Below, piece by piece: positions 10,305 through 21,700 of a DNA stretch of 36,984 nt. The notes below the pieces were generated by a model, which saw nothing but the letters and a program-made list of their open reading frames with translations, ran no database searches and was not told where the DNA came from. Numbering within the stretch: the stretch's first letter is position 1; the number at the start of each line of letters is the position of its first letter. Source of the DNA: Glomus cerebriforme (taxonomy: Eukaryota > Glomeromycota > Glomeromycetes > Glomerales > Glomeraceae); NCBI GenBank assembly GCA_003550305.1, contig QKYT01000714.1, positions 17,865-54,848 on the forward strand, in the 5' to 3' direction. Both the position numbers and the translations under genes were made by a program.

Positions 10305-12982
10305 ATGGATCCATATACTGGTAAGTTTTTTTTAAAAAAATTTTAATCAATATGAACATTTTTAATTTGATTTGAACGACTACATAATTGAACAACTTTA
10401 CATTAATCGAATCTTTCTTTATTAAGATGACGATCCTGAATACCGTGATACTCCATTAGTTTCTCCGATTAACAAACCTTCGGTTAGAACTGTTGCTCCA
10501 CCTGAACAGCGTAGAGGAGCAGGAGGCGGAAGAGGAGGTTCATTTAATAGGAATCAACAACAACAATCTGGTTATCAACAATCTAGCCATCATTATTCTC
10601 AAAATCATCACCAACAACAATATAGAAATTATAATAATTATAATTCTTCGGATCGTTATAATTATAACTCAAATAGATATAATCAACAAGGACATCATTC
10701 GCCACAACATACTTCGCAATCTTATACAAGAGAAGAACGACATCATCATCGACATCCAACTCAAGAACAAAAACCATCACGATCTCCATCTTCTATTCCT
10801 CCACCTTCTTCTTCGACTACTTTACCTTCTTTATCTTCTTTGCCTAGTATCTCTCAATTATCATCATCTGATAATTCTTCATCATCATTTGCTACTCTCC
10901 CTCCTATTCAGCAAACTGAAGATCAAAATCAACCTCCTATTATACAATTACCTAAACAAAATGCGGATTTCATTTCTTGTAATATCCCTTATGAAGAAGG
11001 CAAGGCTATTAAGGGATTAAGGATAATTTTTGGTCCAGTATGTTTAAACTTTTTTTTTTTTTTTTATAGAAAAACTCATTTTTATTTTATTAAAATTTTT
11101 TTTTTTACATTAAAGATTGCTGAAACTGATTATAATCTATTTTGTGATTCCAAAGTTGTACACGATCTTTTTGAAAAGAAGGTAAATTATTTATCGATTT
11201 ATAAAATAGCATATCTGCAGTTTAATGACGTTCATTATAATTTTTTTTTTTTAAAAAAACAATAGAATAGCATTGAGGGTATATCGCATGAAAAATTCAC
11301 GGAAGCAAGACAGAAATCAAATCCCTATGAAAAAGTTGGTAGTTCGATATTTATGAATAGAGCTGCAGTAAAACTGGCATGTTTAGATTCTTTAGTTGGT
11401 CTTGCATCTGTTAAAAGATATGATCCCGTTAAAGAACTGGTAAGTAAATATATCTTTGAAATTTATTTAATACAAAGAACATATAAATATTATAAATTAC
11501 ATTTTTAATACAAAAAGGTATTTTGGTTTGCGGACTTATGTGGTGGACCAGGAGGATTTACAGGTTTGAAAAAAAAACGATGATTTAGGTAAAATTTTAT
11601 TCTTACCTAAATTTTTTTTTTTTTTTTAAAAAAAAAAAAATTATTTTAGAATATTTATTATGGCGTAAACATTCTTGGTGGAGAGAAGAAGTTCTTGGAT
11701 GGGGAATTACTTTAAAAAATGAACAGGATTTTGATTTTAGTAGATTTCATCGTGAAACTATGCCAAATAAATGTTTTAGACCATATTATGGAGCTGATAA
11801 TACAGGTAATTTCAATTCTTAGATTCTATTTTGTTCGATGATAATAAATAATATTTAATAATATTTAAATATTGTAGGTAATTTGTATAACGAAAGAAAT
11901 ATTAAAGATTTCGCAAAGGTTGTAAAAGAAGGAACTAAGGGTGATGGGGTAGATTTGGTAACAGCCGACGGGGTAAGATTTGTTAATAAAATATTCTCAA
12001 CCGAATACTATGATTAAAACTAAAAATATTTTGTCTAATTAAACAGGGATTTGATGTAAGAGGTAAAGAACAATATCAAGAAGTTCTTTTAAAACAACTT
12101 ATATTATGTCAAGTGGTTACGATGTTTATGACGCTCCGAAAAGGTAATTTATCATCAATTTTTTCCATGAACGATAATTTTCGAATTTCTTATAATCAAT
12201 TAATTAACTTTAAATATTTAGATGGTGATTTTGTATTAAAATTATTTGATATATTTACACCATTTACTGGAGGCATTGTATGGATATTATATCGTCATTT
12301 TGAAAAGATTTGTATAATTAAACCATTATCAAGTAGACCTGCAAATTCAGAGAGGTATTTGTTTTTAATTCGAAAAGTAATTTTAAACCATATCTTATAC
12401 TGATTTTCTCATTGAATTTAGATATATAATTTGTCAAAAGTTACGAGAAAGTAATCCAGCGATAATAATAGATTACCTTCTCAAAGTAAACAAAAAATTC
12501 AATGAAATTAGATCCAATGAATCAACTTTGTCACCGACAACTACATCATCGTTATCAATTAATCGAATATTAGCACAAGATCGACAAGAATCAACCACTT
12601 CTTTACATTCTTCACAACTTTCAAGATTACCAAAGGAAGATATAAATGAAATTATTGATATTTCAGAAATTAGTAAAGATAAAGAATTCTTGAAATATAT
12701 TAAGCAGAAGAACATTGAGATAGCTGAAAATCAGATTGAAGCTATTAAACAGTTATTGAAATTTGTTGAGAATCCGTATCCTTTTTTTTTTATTGTGAAT
12801 CAATTAGTTATGAGAAAGAAAATTTAAAAAGATTTTAAAGTATTATCCTTAATTTAATTTTATTTTGATAATACAGGGAAATGAAGCTACCTCAAGAGGA
12901 ATATAAAAAACTCTGTTTACAAGAATGGAGATTGCCTCAAAGTGAAGAAGGTTTTAATAAGTCTGTGTATAAATTTGATTGA
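10305..12982 (+). CDS. CMTR1: Cap-specific mRNA 2'-O-methyltransferase 1 (CMTR1-type, FtsJ fold)
   Basis: It transfers a methyl group from SAM to the 2'-OH of the first transcribed nucleotide, converting cap0 to cap1 mRNA in the nucleus. Eleven exons give a 617-residue protein with frame and splice sites agreeing throughout: 10305-10320, 10427-11037, 11116-11181, 11266-11439, 11518-11563, 11650-11805, 11878-11972, 12047-12143, 12222-12354, 12422-12775, 12877-12982. Residues 1-200 are low-complexity (an RG-rich patch, then Gln/Asn/His/Tyr-rich). The Rossmann core follows: NRAAVK (Lys267), the SAM loop FADLCGGPGGFT (about 293-304), TADGGFD (Asp387), VLKLFDIFTPF (Lys427) and SSRPANSERY. These supply the K-D-K catalytic residues of the family. 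The G-patch and WW domains of animal CMTR1 are not visible. The last intron has U12-type signals. The stop is TGA. The start is the first in-frame ATG, in a 16-nt coding exon. Confidence 0.93.
12776..12876 (+). other. U12-type GT-AG intron in CMTR1 (intron 10)
   Basis: The donor is GTATCCTTTT (12776-12785), matching the minor-spliceosome 5' splice site consensus RTATCCTTT. TCCTTAAT (12846-12853) matches the U12 branch-site consensus TCCTTAAY and lies about 24 nt before the acceptor ACAG (ends 12876). The splice joins AAT-CC|G-GAA and keeps the reading frame. Without removal the frame ends at a TAA after a poly-Phe run. Confidence 0.75.
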
Positions 12983-13511
12983 AATTTTCAGGATATATTT
13001 ATTTATTTATAATGTGAAATTATAATCTTTAAGAGAAAAAATAAATTTTAAATACAAAATTTAAAATATTATAATGGAATTACTTGAGATCATTCGAGTT
13101 ATTTTATTATCTTTTTTTTATTATTATTTATATCAATAATAGTTAATAAAAAAATATGTATACCACATTCACATTCAAAAATTTATAAAGTAAATTAATG
13201 AAATATTATTGATTTATTGGAAGAATTAAAATTGCATTTTGATATTTTTTCCAAACTATCGTAAATTATTTCCATAATTCCCATATCCTGCAAATTCAAA
13301 ATAAAATAATATACATTACAATATCTGTTTTCAAGAAAAGGAGTGATTTCAAGGTTATTTTTTAACCAAAACATGAATGGAATTCGATAATAAATTGATA
13401 TAATGATCAAAAAAAAAAAAAAAAATATGTAAGTTAAGCCATGTAGGTTTTTTTTGTTTTTTTTACAGATAAAAACTCTTATTCAAACCAGTGATGAATT
13501 TTTATCAAAAG
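12983..13511. other. Convergent 3' flank between CMTR1 and the NPF-motif gene
   Basis: This AT-rich stretch presumably holds both 3' UTRs. AATAAA-like words occur near 13040. The 71-codon minus-strand frame at 13195-13410 shows no recognisable domain and no matching splice context. Confidence 0.45.
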
Positions 13512-15205
13512 CTAATTTTCCATCCCGTTATTCATTGTTCGAGAATTAGTAACCGTTGATTTAGTACACGGATGATATCGATATCGTTTAGCTCTTTTAG
13601 CATAATCCGTAATTCTTGTGCTCTGTGACTTTAATATATAATAAAGGACAAGAGTGTTAAAATTATTTAAGAATTAAGCAAATATCGATAAAAGAATACA
13701 AGTCCTACATCAGATTCCAAACTACTACTGTCAGACTCTTCCTCAATCTCGTTATTATTCTTGTGACTAATAACATTCGTTATATTCGTTACATTCGTTA
13801 CATTGGGTGTCGCTATATGTTTTCTGTTAAAAAATGTATAAAAGTTTTGTCAATAAATCGTTATTGTTTTTTTATAAAAAACAAATGAATAAGAATATAT
13901 TACCTAATAACATAACGTATTTCTTCGTCAGAGTCGGAATCAATATAATCAATGGCAGAATCCGATCTCTCGGCCTCAACTTGCAATAATGGAAATATAC
14001 TTCGTGGTTTAATGGATGCTCCCAATGAACTTTTAGTTAAAGTACAAAAATTTAATAAATAAAAGGATTAACGAAAAAAAAATAGTAATAGATTTAATTT
14101 ATATACCAAAGCGTGTCATCATTGTCGTCTTCATAGTCATAAAAAGTTGAAGGAACCGGATAACGTACACCACGACTACAAAAATTAATATAGTAACGAT
14201 AAATATTTTAATATAATTTTGCATTTTCAAATAAAACCACATTTACTTACAATACTTGTGCAAATTGATTTTCATTGATTTTATTTCCTGAACCTTCTTT
14301 CATTGCAACAGGCGGTGAAAGGAATGGATTATTTGGAGAATCCCTTATAATTGACGGGTCTAGTTCGCTTATTGAACGAGTTGGCGAAGAATCACATGGT
14401 ATTTCATCTTTTTTAATGGAATTTTTCAGAATAAGAAAAGGATTCCTGGGGTAATCACTTTCAATCATTCCACCTTTTGATTCGATTTCCATAATTGTTT
14501 CAATAAAACTTTCACGCCATTCTGAGCCTTCTTGAGATGAAAAATCATCGGAATCAGTGATTTCTAATTCATCAATTTGTTCTGATGGTGGATCTTGTTT
14601 CCACAATAGTTTTGCAGAATTTGCTAACGGTCTGGTAAATAAATAATTCAGTTTCAGAAAAAGCAGTTTGAAATATTTTTACGCGTAAAATAAGAGTGAT
14701 AACAACATACTCGTCGTTAGGATGTAGTTTTAAAGTAATTTTCTTTCCATGTCTTTAGAAAAAAAAATTTAAAACTTGAAATACAGACGCAGTTAAAAAG
14801 AAATCTACTAAATAATTACCGTATATATACTATCGTATCATTTAATTTACGCGTTCCTTGCGAAAGAGGCGGCGGTCTTTGTATTTTAGCCACTTTTTCT
14901 TTGGCAACCGCTATAGGTCCAAATGGATTATCAGGTGAATCAATAGCTCCAAGTGATATTGACGTTTTTGGTTGCGGCGAAGTCTCGTTATAAATCGAGC
15001 TTTGTTCTGCCAAATCTTTCAAAAACGACAATTTTGGAATAGCTAACTTTGTGGCAACCTTCGCCGCCGGTTCCCCTAGAGTATTCTGTGGAACTGTGGA
15101 CGACGAAGGCTCATAATTTGGCTCTTTTAAGGTCGAAATGATTATAATTTTAATTGCCAACAAAATAGTGTTAGCAATCAGATTTGACGCGACTATTATG
15201 ATCGA
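13512..15205 (-). CDS. Intact multi-exon protein of unknown function with three NPF motifs (5' end unresolved)
   Basis: I do not recognise this gene. Seven exons splice in frame on the minus strand: about 15205-14820, 14752-14711, 14631-14251, 14175-14107, 14029-13904, 13823-13700, 13628-13512 (stop TAG). This gives 414 codons without an ATG, so the first coding exon is missing or upstream. The N-terminal part seen is hydrophobic (IIIVASNLIANTILLAIKII) and could be a membrane segment or unspliced intron. Then come IDSPDNPFGP, SDYPRNPFLI and RDSPNNPFLSP, three NPF motifs, two in DSP(D/N)NPF context. Two similar modules occur: GTRKLNDTIVYIRHGKKI and AQVLFRGVRYPVPSTFYDYE. An acidic stretch (IDYIDSDSDEEIRY), a Thr/Asn/Val repeat and a basic tail (DYAKRAKRYRYHP) follow. 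NPF is the known ligand of EH domains in endocytosis, and SP sites could be kinase targets; both readings are inference. No in-frame stops interrupt it, so it looks functional. Confidence 0.75.
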
Positions 15206-16049
15206 CTGTTAACAAGTAACATGAACTTCTACATGTTTAGGTGTGTTACACGAAATAACAGGTATTGGCGTAATTAGTTGAATGAATACATATAGATATG
15301 GTCATATACCCGTTTTTTTTTCAGTTTTTAAATTAATAAAAAAAAATAATAATACGTCCGTTTTTGATAGCTGCAAAGAATAATAAAATCATCAAATAAG
15401 ATAAATTTTAATTCAAATAATTAGATTTACTTCACTTAAAATCTTTAACAGCTTAAAAAAAATTCTGCAACTTTTCAATCAGCAAATAAAATTTCTGATT
15501 TAATATTTAATTTGCAATAATAATTGTTTTACATCATTTGCATTACATTCGGTACATTACAAATACTTTATAGGGTGCTTATTTTAGATACTATTTAAAA
15601 TGCAGGAGTGCTTTATAACAGCAAAATACGGTATATTAAAATTTATATAAATCTAGAATATCTTACTTATATAATATAACATGAATATGATTAACATTTA
15701 ATTCATCTAAAGATTAAAGATTTGATATATCATATTTTTATAAGTATAATTATAATTAGTTTTGCTTTATTAAATTAAACAATCAGAAATACTAAATTAA
15801 TAAAATTGGTAATTGACTAATAAATTTTCAAAAAAATTTTCTTGATACAGAGGGATATATATATCCTATTCTTTATATAATTTTCCAATTATATAAATTT
15901 AATATAAAATACAATTTTAATGAAATTTATTAAATACAAATTTTGTACTATGTAATAAAAAATTGCAATACTTAAAGTTTTAAAATCAATGCTTTAATAA
16001 TATTTGCAATACAATAGAATATTTGTTTTTTTACATTTTTAGTAAACGA
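15206..16049. other. AT-rich intergenic DNA upstream of the NPF-motif gene
   Basis: It probably contains the promoter and 5' exon of the gene at 13512-15205. A candidate start lies on the minus strand near 15306, reading MTISICIHSTNYANTCYF ahead of a possible GTGTAA donor, but this is unproven. Nothing else is recognisable. Confidence 0.35.
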
Positions 16050-16059
16050 AGGGAGCTGG

Positions 16060-16085
16060 GCTCAAATTATTACTATAATTTGAGC
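16060..16085. repeat. Perfect 11-bp hairpin
   Basis: GCTCAAATTAT (16060-16070), loop TACT, then ATAATTTGAGC (16075-16085). The arms are exactly complementary. It lies just beyond the FAR1-like remnant and could be a transposon terminal hairpin or a terminator-like structure. Confidence 0.7.
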
Positions 16086-16179
16086 TATTTTCACTTATTC
16101 TTCCTTAAACATTTTCTTTATCACACTTAATATTTACTATTATGTACTTTTCAGAATAATTTTATGAATTATAATACCA

Positions 16180-16700
16180 TGATTTGCAAATAAAATATTG
16201 TCTCTTATTCTTTTTTCTCCTTGTATCTGAAGTTTCTTTTTGAACATTTCTATTTTTGTTGCTTAAGTGGTTTAAATAGTTCTCAATAGCTAATAGGTAC
16301 CTTTTATTAGCAGATTTTCCCTTTCCTTTATATTAATAAACACTAAATTTGGATATTTATGATATGTTGCATTTATAAGGAATCCATATTCAATACGAGC
16401 TGATTCTTGATTTCAGTTTTATGTAGAATCTACTTTTTTTTTAAATTCATATTTACCTCTATAATGGCATTTATATGTTTTTCTGGCCCAATTACCATCT
16501 TCTTTTTTACATCTTACTGTTTTTATTTTAAATCCTATTTTTTCTGCATATCATTTTAAACATGTTTCAAGAACTTCAAATGTTATAAATGTCTGTCCAG
16601 TATATATATCTTTTAAGAAACTATTATTAGGTTCATCATCACTATCACTGGCTTCATTTACATCATTTTCGATATGAAAATAATTCTGAATATTGTTCAT
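16180..16700 (-). pseudogene. FAR1-like DNA-binding domain fragment (MULE-type transposase relic)
   Basis: Minus strand, from ATG 16700: MNNIQNYFHIENDVNEASDS, then DDEPNNSFLKDIYTGQTFIT and FEVLETCLK. A stop follows, then YAEKIGFKIKTVRCKKEDGN, WARKTYKCHYRGKYEFKKK, and after two more stops QESARIEYGFLINATYHK. The pattern 'F.(S)....YA...GF....R..K......R.(Y/F).C..(G/S)' and the following 'R.GC/F...(I/L)' resemble the FAR1 DNA-binding domain that precedes MULE transposases in many Glomeromycotina repeats. The catalytic MULE domain was not found. Downstream sequence remains basic (SDTRRKKNKRQYFICK) but is broken. The start codon is well placed; the element is clearly inactive. Confidence 0.5.
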
Positions 16701-17230
16701 CTAAATAAGTATTGTTAATAAAAAGCAAAAATGCTAAACAAAATTCCTTTATAGCAACTTACATTTAAAAGTTTAAAGAAAAGAATATTAATAAATGTGA
16801 AATTTAATATAAAAGGATATTAATAATCAAAAAGTAAAAAAAAAAGGTTAATTTATTAACAAAAAATGATCTAATTTATGTGATAATTTATAAAACATAT
16901 GACTAGGATATATATATTCTCCTGTATCAGCCTAATATTTACTAAATTTTTATTTTGAATTACTGCATAAGAAGTAGTACTTTTTTCTTTTTCATGAACA
17001 AAATTATTTGTTATTCCAAAATACTTAAGTTTTTTTTGTTATAAACCATTTTTGGATAATTATTACTTTTATCAGAACTCATACTTATGATTAAATTTTT
17101 TAACAAAGAAAAAAAGAGACTAAATAATAATTAATGATAAGATATAAAAAGTATATCATACATTCTTTGATATAGATTTTTATATGATGAATCCCTTAAT
17201 TCTAGAATATATCTGTATATAAAGGTAAGA

Positions 17231-17400
17231 TTTTATTGTAAATTTGTATATGGGGGCAATTTTTATTGTAAATCTGTACAACAAAGTAAATCATTGTTAG
17301 TTGAAATCTGTACTTCAAACTTCGGCCAACTTTTCATATCTGTATAAAAAAAACTGTGGAAACTTAACACTAAATCATCAAATCCGTACAATAAGGTTTC
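17231..17400. repeat. Recurring AAATCTGTAC motifs upstream of a DDE transposase
   Basis: TTTTATTGTAAATTTGTATA (17231-17250) and TTTTATTGTAAATCTGTACA (17261-17280) are 30 bp apart. Variants of AAATC(T/C)GTAC recur near 17306, 17338 and 17380. They sit directly upstream of the transposase remnant and may be its terminal or subterminal binding sites. Confidence 0.45.
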
Positions 17401-17440
17401 ATCAGTATATTCAGAGACCCTTCTTTAATTTACTAATATT

Positions 17441-18095
17441 GTGTCAAAGAACAAAATGAGATACTTCATGGTGCATTTATTGCTCATATAAGAACTAATT
17501 TTACTCCAGATCAATTAGTTTTCTTGGATGAATCTGCTAAGAATGAACGAAGTTTATTACATGGATATGAATATTCTTTAATGAATACATGAGCAAGAAA
17601 AAATGTTGTATTTATACATAGAAAAAGATACACAATCTTACCTGCTTTATCATTGCAAGGATTCATAGCAATTGATATTATGGAAGGAAGTTGTACAAAG
17701 AAGTGATTTAAAGATTTTATTATCTCTAATGTAATAAATTTGAGTTACTAATATAATAATTCAGTTTTGAATTTATGCTAATTTATAAATTTTGCATTAC
17801 AGTATATAGTTACCTAAAATGAATCCATAACCCGGTCCCAATAGCATCATAATTCTTGATAATGCAAAAATTCATCATAATGAAGATTTGATTGAATATC
17901 TTCAATCATTTTCCTTATTCTCCTGATTTGAATTCCATAGAAACAGCCTTTTCAGTTATGAAAAATTTTTTGAAAGTTAATTATGATTTTATAGAAAATT
18001 TTGATAGTCCTATTTATGCACTTTTAGTAGCAAGTTTTCAAATTACACCTGCAATGGCAGAAGGATTTTTTAAAGGAACGGTATATCTTTACTAA
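17441..18095 (+). pseudogene. Tc1/IS630-like DDE transposase remnant
   Basis: The frame reads ...ARTN-type sequence into LVFLDESAKNERSLLHGYEY (first catalytic Asp), then ARKNVVFIHRKRYTILPALS with LQGFIAIDIMEGS. A probable intron or broken stretch follows at about 17740-17800, then SIIILDNAKIHHNED (second Asp) and, after a frameshift near 17900, FPYSPDLNSIETAFSVMKNF (final acidic residue). The order DES...LDNAxxH...SPDLNPIExxFS is the DD(E) signature of this superfamily. Stops at 17590-17592 (TGA, NT-R-ARKN) and 17704-17706 (TGA, TKK-R-FKD) fall at expected Arg positions. The catalytic residues survive, but stops and the frameshift make it inactive. Confidence 0.75.
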
Positions 18096-18745
18096 TGATC
18101 GTCAAGTGAATTTATTGCGTGCCAATATTTATTGGTAAAACGAGTTTTTACTAAGGGGAAAATAGCCATAAGATTTGACAGATTCTTTTATACTGACTCC
18201 AAAACTTGGATCTTTGTACATGAAATATAAAATGTTTAACTTGATTTGTTAAAAATTATTATTTATTCGCTATAATGACAGTTTTAACAATTGTGTTATG
18301 TTCGGGACCCATCGTATAATTACAAATGACTCTCCTCACTCCCTTAATTAAAATCTTTGGGTAAAAATTGGAATAAAGAGTCTATAGTTTGTTCATCATA
18401 GGATCGAGATCTGCAAAATACGAAAATACGAAAATTTTGATATCACATGAAAACGAAAGAAAGAAACACGAAAATATTATTTGCTTTTTTAAACTGTTAA
18501 GAAATTATTGTCGCGTTACACGTTATGACTTAATCATGTCATGTCTACCATAATTTATTAAATATATATATATATTGATATATCGATACATAAACCTAAA
18601 ATACTCTTTGAATATTTTCTATTAAAATCAGAAGTCCTATCTATATTAAGCAATTTATATATTCAAGAGACAACATCTCTTTTTCCTCCATCTTTGATCA
18701 CTGTTCGAAGATGATATTCCTTTGTTCGTTCTTCGGCGAATTCAA
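18096..18745. other. 3' flank of VPS11 and transposon border
   Basis: 18096-18300 still looks like transposon tail. 18300-18745 is the downstream flank of VPS11, with an AT dinucleotide run near 18560-18590. No gene was seen. Confidence 0.45.
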
Positions 18746-21700
18746 CTAATCAATCAATTTAGCAAAAGCCATTGTGTTCTTTGAAAAGTAATCTGCGATA
18801 ACACTAAAGCCATCGTCTGCTTCTTTTAACTATTAAATATAATTATTAACAAACATTAATAAAGGAACGATAATAAAATAAATAAATAACAATAACTGAT
18901 ATATAAATTATTACTTGTTCGAAAAATAATTCATGCTTTTCAGCATTTTCTTCTTGGGCTCTTCTTATCTCAGAAATCATACGATGTTGAATAGCACATT
19001 GTGGGCACTCACGGTCATTATCGGGTAGACATCTAATAAATCGAGAGAATTAATATCAGTAAGATCATGCTATTAAATTATTAAATCAAGAAGATCCATG
19101 TATTTGTATATACCTTTGATGAAATGAATGTCGACATAAGAAATGAATGGCAGGTAAATCGAGAGTACCTCTACATCCAGTACATTTCGTAACTTGGAAA
19201 ATTCGGGCACTATAAAGTAAACTAATTAGTATTTTAAAAAAAAAAAATGAAATGATACCGAATGACTACGTACACGGTTTTTAAGTCATCAATCTCTTTT
19301 CTTTTTTTTTCCGTTTCTTCACGATAACTCTGTATCAATTTCATATCTGCTTGAGCTTCTTTTTTTTCTAATTCGATTCTTTTTCCTAAATAACTTTTAA
19401 CCATACCCAACGTTGCTACAGAATTTCTACTAAGAGCCTGTACAACTTGTAAAGGCGGTAACAAATTATGAGAATCAATATGATCAAGGATTTTTAAAAG
19501 CTCAGTAGTTGATGTTTCCAAAGTCGCTGGTGATGATGAAAAATATGTCAATGTAAGAGGATAAAGAGATTGATCTTGAGATCTATTAAAAATATCATAG
19601 GTTAGTTATATAGAATTAATAAGCAAGCACGCGTGTTTATTAAGTTGTTATAAAATAGCTAACTAACATACCCATATTTTTTCAATGCTTCAATTACTTT
19701 TTCGGTATTATCTTTTGCCATGTAGAATCTTAGAATATCTTCATACATCGTCATCTTTTCATATAGATAAATAATACCCTCATCAAAATGTGCTAAATAA
19801 CAAAGTACAAGAGCTTGATTCGCATCATATGAGATCTAAATTTAAGTTAATAAAATGCGTTAATAAATTCAATATATAATATATATATATATATAATGAA
19901 CAAATTCAAATACATACATTTTCATCCTTTAACAATTGTAAAGCCTTATCCTTTCGAATCAATTTTTCTGTTACGCGTTCGGTTTCAGTTGCAACACCAA
20001 AAATACCAGGTGCACCAAATTTTCTTCCTTTGGCATCCTTAGTAGAAATTACAGGTGGTAAATAAGCCTCAGATAGATAAAGCTCTAGTAGTGTATTCCA
20101 TACTGCTTTCTTCTCTTCAGTTTCTGTGTCGGGTTCAACAAAACTTTTTAGAGACTCAGCTCTTTTGTCTGCATCGTTATCAGCAGGAACATAATGTCCC
20201 TTGGCCAAAGAGAGATTATGAGCTGGTTGTGAAGGTTTAACAGAACCGAAACTACCCCAACGTTTTTGAGAAACTTGCTCAAGAAACTGTATTAAGTAGT
20301 TTGGCTGGTCTACAAATAATGACATAAAAGTGCGAACAGGAGGCGGTTTATACGCAACAGTTTTTGGTTCTTTTGTTTGACGAATATTAACCGCTGTTAC
20401 ATTTGTTTGTACTTCCAGATTTGAAGCATTTGAGGTATTTGAGGCATTTGATGACTGAGCGTGAGCAAATTGCAGAAACGAAGCGTAAGGAATACCACCT
20501 GGATGTGATTGTTCTGTAGGAACAATTGGTTCAGGCGTACGTGCACGCTGCGCTGCTAAATATAGGTCACCAGTACATAAATCAATAAGAAGCTTGGTTG
20601 TAGGTTCTGGAAGGTGATTAAGAAGAATTTTTCCATATTTTTGTAAATTTCGGTCCGCCTTAATAATTTAAAAACATACATGTTAATTATTTTTTATATA
20701 AAAATATGCTAATGAAATTAGTAACTATTATACCTCGAATGATCCAAGATTGCGTATATATTCCAATGCGTTTTCGTAATCTTCGACATCTTCGATTTGT
20801 ATTTTCAAATATCTGTATATAAAGAATTATACCTATTAACACTTTCTTTCAATGTACATAAAGTTTTATTTAGAATACCTACAAATCATGTTCTTCCCCC
20901 AACTTTGCTAAATAAACAGCATGTTCATAATATCCAGCTTGTCGACATACTTTGATAGCTGTCTCCAAGTCAAAATTGAGTTTGCTATCCGTCTATTAAC
21001 AAAAAATATTTATATAGTTAAATTCTTATCATATTTGAGGGAAATAGTATAAAGATACCTTAATAAATTGGTCTAATCTCGCAACATCTTTAAGTTTTGT
21101 ATAACAATTAAGTAACAAAGTTGTATGGTCTGGATTTGCTAAATCATGGGAGTGTAACTCTTGAAGGTAATTCACAAGATTGTGTATACGTTGAGCATCC
21201 AAAAACTATCAGATAAAAATTTATCATCTATTAATATTTTTTGCATGTTATTTCGAATTTAATAATGAACAAATTACCTTTCGAATAATGTACGATGGTT
21301 CAAGCTGTCCAATGGTACGGATATATTGAGCCATTGCACCATCATAATCCGCCTTGCTAATTAAGTTAAACTCAAATATATATTTAAATCATATTTAATT
21401 CATGAATAGTTTTGAAATATATAATACCTATATAAATGATCGCCATATTTCTTAAAAATTTCTGAAATATTTGCATCATCATATTTCTGACTATGCGCAA
21501 GATTGATTGCAAGCAAATATAGATTTTTCTTAAACAATATTTCAAGTTTGGTTGGCGTGTCCTTTTCTTCAAGACGATATAACTGTAGTTATATCGAAAG
21601 AAAATTATCATTAATTCTTTTCTTGCATTAATGATAAAATGATGAAAAATTATATTGAAGGTAAACCTTTCCGTCCATTCCGAGAATATAAATACCACCC

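Noticed and set aside
10583..10789. Minus-strand frame with Asp/Asn/Tyr-rich peptide
   Set aside because: Antisense shadow of the low-complexity part of CMTR1 exon 2.
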